Positions 8,525 to 16,111 of a DNA stretch of 35,213 nt are shown here, piece by piece. The notes beneath the pieces are model-generated. The model saw only the letters and a list, made by a program, of their open reading frames with translations, was not told the origin of the DNA and did not search any database. Both the position numbers and the translations under genes were made by a program. Origin of the DNA: an uncultured Eubacteriales bacterium (GTDB taxonomy: Bacteria > Bacillota > Clostridia > Oscillospirales > QAKW01); the NCBI GenBank assembly GCA_902492505.1, contig CABULU010000017.1:1-35213 (forward strand), read 5' to 3'. Every line of letters starts with the position of its first letter. Position 1 is the stretch's first letter.

Positions 8525-9820
8525 ATGCTGGATTTAAAATTTGTAAGAGAAAATCCCGAAATTGTTAAGCAGAACATAAAAAACAAATTTCAGGATTCCA
8601 AGCTGCCGCTTGTCGATGAGGTTTTAGCGCTCGATGAGCAAAATCGCAAAAACAAGCAGAATGCAGACAATCTGCGTGCAAACCGCAACAAAATTTCAAA
8701 GCAAATCGGTGCGCTTATGGGTCAGGGAAAAACAGAAGAAGCGCTGGAAATGAAAAAGCTTGTGACTGAACAGTCCGAAAAACTGGCAGATGCAGAAAAA
8801 AAAGAGGCTCAGCTGAGCGCGAAGGTTAAAGAAATCATGATGACGCTGCCCAATATCATCGATCCGTCCGTACCGATAGGACGTGACGACAGTGAAAACG
8901 TTGAAGTGCAGCAATTCGGCGAACAGACAAAGGCAGATTTTGAAATTCCGTATCACACTGATATAATGGCTCTTTTTAACGGAATTGACAAAGAATCCGC
9001 CGGCAGAGTCGCTGGAGAGGGATTTTACTATCTCATGGGCGACATTGCAAGATTGCACAGTGCAGTTCTTGCTTATGCGCGCGATTTTATGATTGAAAAG
9101 GGCTTTACCTATTGCGTGCCGCCGTTTATGATTCGCTCCAATGTCGTCACGGGAGTCATGAGCTTTTCGGAGATGGACGCAATGATGTATAAAATCGAAG
9201 GCGAAGACCTGTATCTTATCGGTACAAGCGAGCACTCGATGATAGGAAAATTTATCAATACAATGACGGCAGAAAGCGAGCTGCCTATCACACTTACAAG
9301 CTACTCGCCCTGTTTCAGAAAAGAAAAGGGCGCGCATGGAATTGAAGAGCGCGGCATCTACCGCATCCACCAGTTTGAGAAGCAGGAGATGATCGTTGTA
9401 TGCAAACCGCAGGACAGCATGGAATGGTTCAATAAGATGTGGAGCTACAGCGTTGAGCTTTTCCGCTCGCTCGATATACCGGTGCGCACACTTGAGTGCT
9501 GCTCCGGAGACCTTGCCGACCTCAAGGTAAAATCATACGATGTCGAAGCCTGGTCACCGAAGCAGGGTAAATATTTTGAAGTCTGCTCCTGTTCCAACCT
9601 CGGCGATGCGCAGGCAAGGCGCCTGGGCATCAAGATCAAGGGAGAAAACGGAGAGAAATACCTTGCACACACACTCAACAACACCGTCGTCGCACCTCCC
9701 AGAATGCTGATTGCTTTTCTGGAAAATAATCTTGAGTTTGACGGAAAAAATTACTCGGTGCGTATACCGCGGGCACTCCGACCGTATATGGGCGGTAAGG
9801 ATAAAATCATACAGAAATAG
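8525..9820 (+). CDS. serS: Seryl-tRNA synthetase
   Basis: A 431-aa class II aminoacyl-tRNA synthetase that charges tRNA-Ser. The N-terminal 100 residues (from MLDLKFVRENPE) form the charged, helical-arm region that grips the long variable arm of tRNA-Ser. Motif 2 reads CFRKEKGAHGIEERGIYRIH and motif 3 holds VVAPPRMLIAFLENN; the block SYDVEAW...EVCSCSNLGDAQARR is typical of SerRS. ATG 8525 follows AGGAGG. The frame opens upstream at 8441, but that lies inside the T-box, so the shorter start is right. Motif 2 and 3 differ from the common bacterial pattern (GSAGRDTRGLIRQHQF; AVGRTLVAILEN), so this may belong to a separate SerRS branch. Confidence 0.96.
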   Translation: MLDLKFVRENPEIVKQNIKNKFQDSKLPLVDEVLALDEQNRKNKQNADNLRANRNKISKQIGALMGQGKTEEALEMKKLVTEQSEKLADAEKKEAQLSAKVKEIMMTLPNIIDPSVPIGRDDSENVEVQQFGEQTKADFEIPYHTDIMALFNGIDKESAGRVAGEGFYYLMGDIARLHSAVLAYARDFMIEKGFTYCVPPFMIRSNVVTGVMSFSEMDAMMYKIEGEDLYLIGTSEHSMIGKFINTMTAESELPITLTSYSPCFRKEKGAHGIEERGIYRIHQFEKQEMIVVCKPQDSMEWFNKMWSYSVELFRSLDIPVRTLECCSGDLADLKVKSYDVEAWSPKQGKYFEVCSCSNLGDAQARRLGIKIKGENGEKYLAHTLNNTVVAPPRMLIAFLENNLEFDGKNYSVRIPRALRPYMGGKDKIIQK

Positions 9821-9834
9821 ACCGAAATATTTAC

Positions 9835-9866
9835 AAAAGTCCGAGGAATATTCCTCGGGCTTTTTC
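9835..9866 (+). terminator. serS terminator
   Basis: CCGAGGA (9841-9847) pairs with TCCTCGG (9852-9858); the flanking AAAAGT/GCTTTT extends the stem and a T run follows. Its T run overlaps the -35 of the next promoter. Confidence 0.85.
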
Positions 9867-9895
9867 TTTACAAGTAAAAAATAATGATATATAAT
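9867..9895 (+). promoter_or_regulatory. Promoter of the AraC-type regulator
   Basis: TTTACA (9867-9872), 17-bp spacer, TATAAT (9890-9895). It starts directly in the T tail of the serS terminator. Confidence 0.75.
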
Positions 9896-9930
9896 GAGTA
9901 AAAATAAAACATCAATCTGGCGGCGATTTT

Positions 9931-10743
9931 ATGAAAAAACATAACAATCTTGAAATGTTCTTGGAGACTGACAAAAAGTATTTAGGCATCGAACCGTGTC
10001 CGCTGCCGTTTATTCTTTATACAGTAGGTCATGCAATAAAGCAGCCCGCCACAAAACGCCCTTTCGGATATGAGGCTCACCAAATACTATGGGTAGAAAA
10101 AGGCAGCGGGGTCTTTACGGCAGGCGATGAGACGTTTACGCTGAACGCAGGCGAAGGATTTTTCTCCCGAAAAAACACAGCGCACAGCTACCGTGCAAAC
10201 GGCGATGAATTCCACACGGCATGGCTTGCATTTATGTGCAGTGACAGCCTGCTTGAATACTATTCGCTGCCCGCCCATTTCAGATTTACGACCACGCCGC
10301 TTTTTCGCTCCCAAGTAAACGAACTGTACACCCTTTGTATGTCCGACAGCACGGTTTTATCTCGCTCCGCTGCGGGCTACTCACTCATTGCCGAATGGCT
10401 GACGGAAAATTTTGAACCTGCACCGACAAAGGAAACGGTAATCAGAAAATATCTTGAGAAAAATTACAGCCGTGCGATAACTCTTGAGGAAATCTCGGAC
10501 TATGTCGGTATGAGTAAATACGCACTGTGCCATTACTACAAAAAGAACTGCGGATGCTCCGTAATGGATCAGCTTAAAAAAATACGCATTGCCAAAGCAA
10601 AACAGCTATTAAATCAAGTTCCTCTTCGCGCACAGGAGGTCGGTCGAATGTGCGGCTTTGACAGCACAAGCTACTTTTGCAAGCTGTTTCGTGAGGAAAC
10701 AGGCAAAACCCCTCTTGAATACAGAAAACGACATAATCAGTGA
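9931..10743 (+). CDS. AraC/XylS-family transcriptional regulator
   Basis: A 270-aa protein with an N-terminal cupin-like sensing domain (about 25-120, with GYEAHQILWVEKGSG and LNAGEGFF) and a C-terminal pair of helix-turn-helix motifs (about 170-268). The latter shows ITLEEISDYVGMSKYALCHY and the family signature VGRMCGFDSTSYFCKLFREE followed by GKTPLEYRK. Such proteins usually bind a sugar or other small molecule and activate a neighbouring catabolic gene. The stop is 9 bases before the amidohydrolase gene, so the two are likely one operon and the regulator probably controls it. The ribosome site is weak (TCTGGCGGCG). The ligand is unknown. Confidence 0.9.
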   Translation: MKKHNNLEMFLETDKKYLGIEPCPLPFILYTVGHAIKQPATKRPFGYEAHQILWVEKGSGVFTAGDETFTLNAGEGFFSRKNTAHSYRANGDEFHTAWLAFMCSDSLLEYYSLPAHFRFTTTPLFRSQVNELYTLCMSDSTVLSRSAAGYSLIAEWLTENFEPAPTKETVIRKYLEKNYSRAITLEEISDYVGMSKYALCHYYKKNCGCSVMDQLKKIRIAKAKQLLNQVPLRAQEVGRMCGFDSTSYFCKLFREETGKTPLEYRKRHNQ

Positions 10744-10752
10744 GGTAAAAGC

Positions 10753-11668
10753 ATGAAAAAAATAGATTTTCACGTTCACATCAATAACCGGATACCGATA
10801 GACGACACGGTAAAATACTTTAACGATATGTGCAAACGCTTCGGGTACTGCGGAGTCGGGATTATGTCGATTATTGCCGGAAGCAGTTATGGAGACGACC
10901 CGGGCTGCAACGACCGAGCGCTTAAGCTTAAACAACTGATGCCCGGTTCATTTGCATTTGCAGCACTTGACCACAAACGTGATTTTATCAGTCAGACGCG
11001 GGAATATATGTTATCGGGCTTTGACGGAATTAAAATTTTAGAGGGAAAACCGTCCGTTTACAGATATTACGGTTACGGACTTGACTGTGAGCGGTTTGAC
11101 CGCTTTTTTGAGTATGCACAAAAAGAGCAAATACCGATTATGCTTCATAACTGCGACCCCGAACAAAACTGGGATATTTCCCGCGCAGACGAACGCGCAA
11201 AAAAAAATGGGATGGTACTATGATGAAAGTATGCCGAGGCAGAAATATTTTTATCAGGTATTTGAAAAAATACTCTGCAAATATCCCAATCTCAGAATAG
11301 CTGCAGCTCACATGGGCTTTTACGCCAACAGACTTGACATTGCTTCAAGACTCCTTGAAAACTGCCCAAACATGTATTTTGATATCACGCCGGCACTTAT
11401 TATATACTCTCAGCTCTCAGATAATAAAGATGCTCAGGAATTTTTCAGAAAGTATCAGGACAGGCTGATATACGGTACTGATGCCGACAACGGACTTTTC
11501 GGATTCGCACGCGAATACAACGATAAAAAAGTGCGCGTGATAACAGCGTTTTTAGAAAACAGCTCTCCCTGCTTGATTGACGGTATTCAAATTAATCCGA
11601 TAGCCGCCGACAATTCGATTTTACAAAAAATATATGCTCAAAATGCTATTAACTTTTTGTCAAGATAA
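10753..11668 (+). pseudogene. Amidohydrolase-2 family metal-dependent hydrolase, frameshifted at an A9 run
   Basis: Two overlapping reading frames make one protein of about 304 aa. The first (10753-11223) begins MKKIDFHVHIN, with the HxH metal motif of the amidohydrolase TIM barrel, and runs to a TGA at 11221-11223. The second frame carries the rest, including AAHMGFYANR and LIYGTDADNG (the late His/Asp metal positions) to 11668. The shift falls at nine A's (11199-11207). Removing one A joins the frames as DERAKKMGWYYDE, the expected family sequence. The start follows GAGG and is 9 bases after the regulator. The enzyme could still be made by slippage on the A9 run; otherwise it is a recent pseudogene or a sequencing error. 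The substrate is unknown; relatives are decarboxylases or lactone/uronate hydrolases. Confidence 0.85.
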
Positions 11669-11713
11669 GTGTATCTCTAAGTGCAAATAATACGTGGAAA
11701 TATCCTTTAATTT

Positions 11714-11741
11714 AAAAAATGCGCAGCCAATGGCTGCGCAT
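11714..11741 (-). terminator. Terminator of the candidate small RNA
   Basis: ATGCGCAGCC (11719-11728) and GGCTGCGCAT (11732-11741) form a perfect 10-bp stem with a 3-base loop. Only the minus strand has the following T run (complement of A's at 11714-11718), so it terminates leftward transcription. Confidence 0.8.
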
Positions 11742-11868
11742 GAAAAACACACGCTCTATGCTGCTGCACAAAACATCGGTACATCACATGGTATGTCCAA
11801 AGAGAGCATGCATTTTTACCAAATTCATAGACACACATGTGACGTAACCGTATAAAGTTTTGTGTAGC
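11714..11868 (-). ncRNA. Candidate structured small RNA of about 155 nt (unrecognised family)
   Basis: In a 366-base stretch without a protein gene, the minus strand has a complete transcription unit. A promoter (11875-11903) predicts a start near 11868. From that base a long hairpin runs: GCTACACAAAAC (11868-11857) pairs with GTTTTGTGCAGC (11774-11763) with one mismatch. Inside it, CGGTTACGTCACATG (11850-11836) pairs with CATGTGATGTACCG (11790-11777) with one bulge and one G-U, and a further 6 bp follow. The 32-nt terminal loop holds a GCATGC palindrome (11806-11811) and a CUCUCUUU stretch. A strong terminator ends the unit. It does not match 6S, SRP or tmRNA by eye. The promoter and folding are seen; the RNA itself is inferred. 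Confidence 0.6.
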
Positions 11869-11874
11869 ATATAA

Positions 11875-11903
11875 ATTTTAACACAAAATTACATAAAAAT
11901 CAA
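11875..11903 (-). promoter_or_regulatory. Promoter of the candidate small RNA
   Basis: On the minus strand, TTGATT (11903-11898), 17-bp spacer, TAAAAT (11880-11875). The predicted start coincides with the base of the hairpin. Confidence 0.6.
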
Positions 11904-11964
11904 TATTTTACAGATTTTAGTTAAAAATATTTTATAAACGATAATTTTTATCTAAAAAAACAAA

Positions 11965-11995
11965 TAAAAAAAGACGGATTAACCGTCTTTTTTTA
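11965..11995 (-). terminator. Terminator downstream of noc (bidirectional)
   Basis: GACGG (11973-11977) and CCGTC (11983-11987), extended by A7/T7 flanks to a 13-bp stem with loop ATTAA. It ends the leftward noc transcript and can also act on the plus strand. Confidence 0.85.
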
Positions 11996-12034
11996 CTTCC
12001 TTGCTTGGGGGAACAAGAAAAAATAATAAGGGGA

Positions 12035-12826
12035 TTAGGATGTTTTGGGTATCTTGATTATATATTCAACAAACCCTTCCCGATCTAATAGCTCGGTTTG
12101 GGGCTTGATACCCGACTTTTTAATCAGGTTGACCGCCTTATTGATGGTATTAACAAATATACGCATATCTCCGACTTTACACACCCTCTGCGGTCTCTGT
12201 GGTGCTCCTTTTTGCAGTTCTTCTATGTACTGCTCGGTCTGAGAAACATTGAGTTTTTTCACTATGATATGATCAAGCGCGCAGAACAGCTGCTGCTTAT
12301 CTCTCAGTCTGAGCAGCTCGCGTGCATGGCGCTCTGTAAGATTGTTAGCCATAATCATAACCTGCGCGGTCGGCGGAAGCTTTAACAGTCTCAGCTTATT
12401 TGAAACGGTTGACTGCTTTTTTCCAAGCCGCTGCGCAATCTGCGACTGAGTAAAACCGAATTCATTTATCAGCCGTTCGTAGCCGGCAGCCTCTTCAAAA
12501 AACGAAAGCTGCTCACGCTGAATATTTTCAATAAGCGATATCTCGGCACATTCCCGGCTGTCACGCTCTAAAATTATTGCGGGAATTTTTTTGATACCCG
12601 CAAGCTTTGAAGCGCGCAGTCTGCGCTCACCCGCAACAAGGCTGTATCCATCGTCGCTTTTCACTGCAAGCACAGGCTGCAAAACCCCATGCTCCTTAAT
12701 CGACGCGGAAAGCTCGGACAGCGCCGCATCCGAAACTTTGCGCGGCTGATATTTTGACGGCACTATCAAATCAATATCCAGCTCCGTCACCTGTTTATTT
12801 TCTGTCTTTGAAAATAAAAACGGCAT
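12035..12826 (-). CDS. noc: ParB/Spo0J-family protein, probably nucleoid occlusion protein Noc
   Basis: A 263-aa ParB-type CTPase/DNA clamp. The N-terminal ParB domain has IVPSKYQPRK, the CTP-binding box GERRLRA (66-72) and ENIQRE (100-105). A helix-turn-helix follows (FTQSQIAQRLGKKQSTVSNK), then a C-terminal dimerisation segment. The gene follows mnmG and rsmG in the same direction, as noc does in Bacillota, and no ParA/Soj gene follows; the operon closes with a terminator. Noc would coat DNA near its binding sites and block septum assembly over the nucleoid. A general ParB role cannot be excluded from sequence alone. ATG 12826 follows GAGG, and it has its own promoter. Confidence 0.85.
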   Translation of the reverse strand: MPFLFSKTENKQVTELDIDLIVPSKYQPRKVSDAALSELSASIKEHGVLQPVLAVKSDDGYSLVAGERRLRASKLAGIKKIPAIILERDSRECAEISLIENIQREQLSFFEEAAGYERLINEFGFTQSQIAQRLGKKQSTVSNKLRLLKLPPTAQVMIMANNLTERHARELLRLRDKQQLFCALDHIIVKKLNVSQTEQYIEELQKGAPQRPQRVCKVGDMRIFVNTINKAVNLIKKSGIKPQTELLDREGFVEYIIKIPKTS

Positions 12827-12878
12827 TATTCTATCCTCGCTTCCGACAGGACATATGCTTGTCCTTCGCTTTGATAAA

Positions 12879-12907
12879 ATAATACCATTTATTTACATTT
12901 TTGTCAA
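12879..12907 (-). promoter_or_regulatory. noc promoter
   Basis: Minus strand TTGACA (12907-12902), 17-bp spacer, TATTAT (12884-12879), in the gap between rsmG and noc. The 5' UTR contains a small hairpin (GGACA...TGTCC, about 12849-12865) just before the ribosome site. Confidence 0.75.
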
Positions 12908-12920
12908 TATATTTCGCTCG

Positions 12921-13643
12921 CTAAATAATCGGGTTTTTCGACATTGTTTTTGTGGAACGCGGATACATGGGATGTGTAGGCTTGATTTTCCTGATAACGA
13001 CAAGCGTTCGCGTACCCATATTTTCCGGAAGTTCATACTGCAAAACATCCTCAAGTTCACCTGATAATTTGGAAATTGCAGGCATGGCGGCATCGATTTC
13101 ATCTTTATCCGGCAGACCCTTATACGCCAAAAATACGCCGCCCGGCTTAACAAATGGCATACAGTACTCACAAAGCAAATTCAATGAGGCAACCGCGCGG
13201 GAAACCGCAACGTCAAAGCTGTCGCGAAGCTGCGTCATCCGTCCCGCCTCCTCGGCACGGGCATGAAGAGTAGCTATATTTTCAAGACCGAGCATTGAAT
13301 GAGCATTATCAAGAAAGACAAGACGTTTTTTGAGAGAGTCAAGCTGAATCATATTCAGACCGGGGCGTGCAAGTTTAATCGGCAGTGACGGAAAACCTCC
13401 GCCGCAGCCGATGTCAATAACACGTGAGCTCTGACCTATGTACCCGAATTTAAGAGGATAAAGCGAGTCAAAATAATGCTTTATCATTACCTCATGCGGC
13501 TCCTTTATTGCCGTAAGATTGAGTGTTTTTGATGTTGTCAGAAAAAAGTCAGTAAATTCAAGCAACTTTTCTCTGAAATCCCGGTCATATACAATTCCGT
13601 TTGAATTTAGCAATAACATTAAACTGTCTATTTCATTTTTCAC
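12921..13643 (-). CDS. rsmG: 16S rRNA (guanine527-N7)-methyltransferase RsmG
   Basis: A 240-aa SAM-dependent methyltransferase that makes m7G527 in 16S rRNA. The SAM-binding signature is RVIDIGCGGGFPSLPIKLA, followed by the typical DVAVSRAVASL and a Pro/Lys-rich C terminus (PTHPMYPRSTKT). I chose the GTG at 13643, which gives MKNEIDSLMLLL, aligns with the usual short N terminus and lies 10 bases after GGAG. A TTG at 13667 and a GTG at 13652 are alternatives. The start overlaps the end of mnmG by 11 bases, so translation is probably coupled. Confidence 0.93.
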   Translation of the reverse strand: MKNEIDSLMLLLNSNGIVYDRDFREKLLEFTDFFLTTSKTLNLTAIKEPHEVMIKHYFDSLYPLKFGYIGQSSRVIDIGCGGGFPSLPIKLARPGLNMIQLDSLKKRLVFLDNAHSMLGLENIATLHARAEEAGRMTQLRDSFDVAVSRAVASLNLLCEYCMPFVKPGGVFLAYKGLPDKDEIDAAMPAISKLSGELEDVLQYELPENMGTRTLVVIRKIKPTHPMYPRSTKTMSKNPII

Positions 13644-15519
13644 GATTTTCACGCTCCGTCTGCTCAAGATATATCATTAAAACGGTTATATCAGCAGGAC
13701 TTACACCCGAAATACGCCCTGCGGCACCAAGACTTCGCGGACGCATTGTCTGCAGCTTCTGCTGTGCCTCGATACGCAGACCTTTTATTGCTGTATAATC
13801 AATATCCTGCGGCAGCAGTTTGTTTTCCATGCGGGAAAACTCGCGTGCAGCTGCAAGCTGTTTTTCAATATATCCCTTGTATTTTATTGAAATTTCCACC
13901 TGCTCCGTAACACGCCTTGGCAAGGTGGGACGGTCAGGGTCGGCACAGGCAAGGTCGACATAGCTTATCTGCGGCCGTGCCAGCAAATCGCAAAGCTTTG
14001 CCCCGCTCACAAGGCGCGGCGTTCCCCGCAGTTCCAGCATCTGCTGAAGCTCATTGTTTTTGGGAGTTGCAGTAACGCTTTTCAGCCGAGCAAGCTCTTT
14101 TTCTATCATACAGCGCTTTTCAATAAAGCGGGAGTATCGACTGTCACTTATAAGCCCTATCTCATGACCCCTTTCGGTCAAGCGTAAATCGGCGTTATCC
14201 TGGCGCAAAATCAAACGATACTCACTGCGCGAGGTCATCATTCGATATGGCTCGGGCGTACCCTTGGTTGTCAGATCGTCAATCAGAGTGCCGATATACG
14301 AGCTTGCACGGTCAAGCACAAACGGAGGTTTCCCGAATATTTTGAGCGCGGCGTTTATACCGGCTACAAGACCCTGCGCCGCCGCCTCCTCGTACCCCGA
14401 CGAGCCGTTAAATTGACCCGCGCCGTACAGCCCGCCTATTGTTTTGAACTCCAGCGTCGGAAAAAGCGCAAGCGGGTCAACGCAGTCATACTCGATAGCA
14501 TAAGCCACGCGCATTATCTGTGCATTTTCCAAGCCTTTTATTGTCTTTATAAACTCCCGCTGCACAAACTCCGGAAGAGACGAGGACAGACCCTGAATAT
14601 ACATCTCCTGAGTATTAAGACCGCACGGTTCTATAAAAAGCTGATGCGCGGCTTTATCCGCAAAACGCATCACCTTATCCTCAATGCTCGGACAATATCG
14701 GGGTCCGACGCCCTTTATCATTCCGCTGTAAAGAGGCGAAAGACCGATATTTTTACGAATGACATTATGGGTATTTTCATTTGTATATGTAAGGTGACAG
14801 ACCACCTTGTTTTCGCCGATGTTCTCATTTTCAAAGGAAAAAGGGACTATCACATCATCGCCTTTTTGCTCCTCCAGTCCGTCAAAATTTATTGAACGGC
14901 GGTTGACACGCGCAGGAGTGCCGGTTTTAAAGCGGCGCAGCGGTACTCCGAGTTTTTCAAGACACTGCGACAGGCGGGTTGCGGCGAACATGCCGTCAGG
15001 ACCGCTTTCATAGGACTTGTCCCCGATGATGACCCGACCGGCAAGATAGGTGCCGCTGGCTATAATAACAGCCTTTGCGCCGTACTGAGCGTCTAAATGT
15101 GTTACGACCCCGCTAACCGAGCCGTTTTGCGTCTGAATCTCCGTTATTTCCGCCTGTATAAGAGACAAATTTTCAGTACTTTCCAGCACATTTTTCATAT
15201 ACTGCGAATATGCGCGACGGTCAGACTGAACTCTAAGCGAGTGAACAGCCGGGCCTTTGCCGAGGTTAAGCATCCGGCTCTGCAAAAAGGTGGCGTCAGC
15301 CGCGCGCCCCATCTCACCTCCAAGTGCGTCTATCTCGCATACAAGATGTCCCTTTGCCGTACCCCCGATGGAAGGATTACACGGCATGTTGCCGACAGAG
15401 TCCAGATTTATAGTGAATACTGCGGTTTTACAGCCGAGCCGTGCCGCAGCCAGCCCCGCCTCAATGCCGGCGTGACCTGCGCCGATAACCGCAACGTCAA
15501 AATCATCTACATGAAACAT
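13633..15519 (-). CDS. mnmG: tRNA uridine-5-carboxymethylaminomethyl modification enzyme MnmG (GidA)
   Basis: A 628-aa FAD enzyme that, with MnmE and methylene-THF, modifies the wobble U34 of several tRNAs. The N-terminal Rossmann motif is VAVIGAGHAGIEAGLAAARLG, followed by the GidA signatures NPSIGGTAKGHLV and MTSRSEYRLILRQDNADLR. Length is typical. ATG 15519 has GGAG at 11 bases. It is followed by rsmG with overlap; mnmE is not present in the window. The upstream neighbour in the same direction is the PNPOx-like gene, 37 bases away. Confidence 0.97.
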   Translation of the reverse strand: MFHVDDFDVAVIGAGHAGIEAGLAAARLGCKTAVFTINLDSVGNMPCNPSIGGTAKGHLVCEIDALGGEMGRAADATFLQSRMLNLGKGPAVHSLRVQSDRRAYSQYMKNVLESTENLSLIQAEITEIQTQNGSVSGVVTHLDAQYGAKAVIIASGTYLAGRVIIGDKSYESGPDGMFAATRLSQCLEKLGVPLRRFKTGTPARVNRRSINFDGLEEQKGDDVIVPFSFENENIGENKVVCHLTYTNENTHNVIRKNIGLSPLYSGMIKGVGPRYCPSIEDKVMRFADKAAHQLFIEPCGLNTQEMYIQGLSSSLPEFVQREFIKTIKGLENAQIMRVAYAIEYDCVDPLALFPTLEFKTIGGLYGAGQFNGSSGYEEAAAQGLVAGINAALKIFGKPPFVLDRASSYIGTLIDDLTTKGTPEPYRMMTSRSEYRLILRQDNADLRLTERGHEIGLISDSRYSRFIEKRCMIEKELARLKSVTATPKNNELQQMLELRGTPRLVSGAKLCDLLARPQISYVDLACADPDRPTLPRRVTEQVEISIKYKGYIEKQLAAAREFSRMENKLLPQDIDYTAIKGLRIEAQQKLQTMRPRSLGAAGRISGVSPADITVLMIYLEQTERENREK

Positions 15520-15556
15520 ACTTTAATTATCTCCGTTTTTATGTTAAAAGCCCGTC

Positions 15557-16027
15557 TTATACATGCTGCTTACATGTCAAATCGATAATATTCATTCTGA
15601 TTACTGCGACATGCTCAAGAGCTGCCGGCGAAAAGTCACGCAGGCTTGTATCACCGTAATGCTCCATTATACTTTGAAGGCCGAATACTTTTTCTTCACT
15701 GTCTTCAACCATAGCAGCATTTCCTTTGCCGATAATGCTGCTGTATTTAAAGGTACATTCGCATGACACCTTGTTTTTTACAAGTAAGTGGTCTGTGTCC
15801 ATTTCAAAGCCGACGCATCTGTTTGATTTAATGAGGTCAATTTTCCTGCCCTCTTTGGCGCAGTGAAAATACAGACGGATTTGTCCGCCCCGCTCATGAA
15901 TTCCAAAGCTTAACGGAACTATGTAGACGCTGCCGTTGTCAAAAAGACCCAAACGGCAGCAGTCGCACCTTTTCATTATTTCAAGCATTGTGTTAAAATC
16001 CGCAACTTCCCTGTCTTTTCTTCGCAT
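15557..16027 (-). CDS. Pyridoxamine 5'-phosphate oxidase-like flavoprotein (NimA-type)
   Basis: A 156-aa split-barrel FMN-binding protein of the PNPOx-like/NimA group. It starts MRRKDREVADFNTML and shows the typical CRLGLFDNGSVYIVPLSFG strand pair, then LYFHCAKEGRKIDLIK and the later VSCECTFKYSSIIGKG. Relatives reduce small molecules such as nitroimidazoles or bind FMN with unknown function. I chose ATG 16027, 7 bases after GAGGT, over the in-frame 16087 start, which would lie in the preceding hairpin. It sits between the cysS terminator and mnmG, an unusual insertion in front of the mnmG-rsmG-noc cluster. The exact substrate cannot be told. Confidence 0.85.
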   Translation of the reverse strand: MRRKDREVADFNTMLEIMKRCDCCRLGLFDNGSVYIVPLSFGIHERGGQIRLYFHCAKEGRKIDLIKSNRCVGFEMDTDHLLVKNKVSCECTFKYSSIIGKGNAAMVEDSEEKVFGLQSIMEHYGDTSLRDFSPAALEHVAVIRMNIIDLTCKQHV

Positions 16028-16046
16028 TGGTTTTACCTCAGAATTA

Positions 16047-16076
16047 AAACCGGCTGCTGCTAAAGAGCAGCAGCCG
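16047..16076 (-). terminator. Terminator between cysS and the PNPOx-like gene
   Basis: CGGCTGCTGCT (16051-16061) and AGCAGCAGCCG (16066-16076): perfect 11-bp stem with a 4-base loop; on the minus strand GTTTTAATT follows. It lies between the cysS stop and the ribosome site of the next gene, so read-through probably feeds that gene. Confidence 0.75.
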
Positions 16077-16111
16077 AAACTTTGCATATATACTGTAATA
16101 ACGATTTTCTG

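Noticed and set aside
8696..9370. A 224-codon minus-strand frame
   Set aside because: Antisense to serS and made of low-complexity Phe/His/Cys-rich sequence typical of a shadow.
14413..14895. A 160-codon plus-strand frame
   Set aside because: Antisense to mnmG, no recognisable domain, no promoter or ribosome site.
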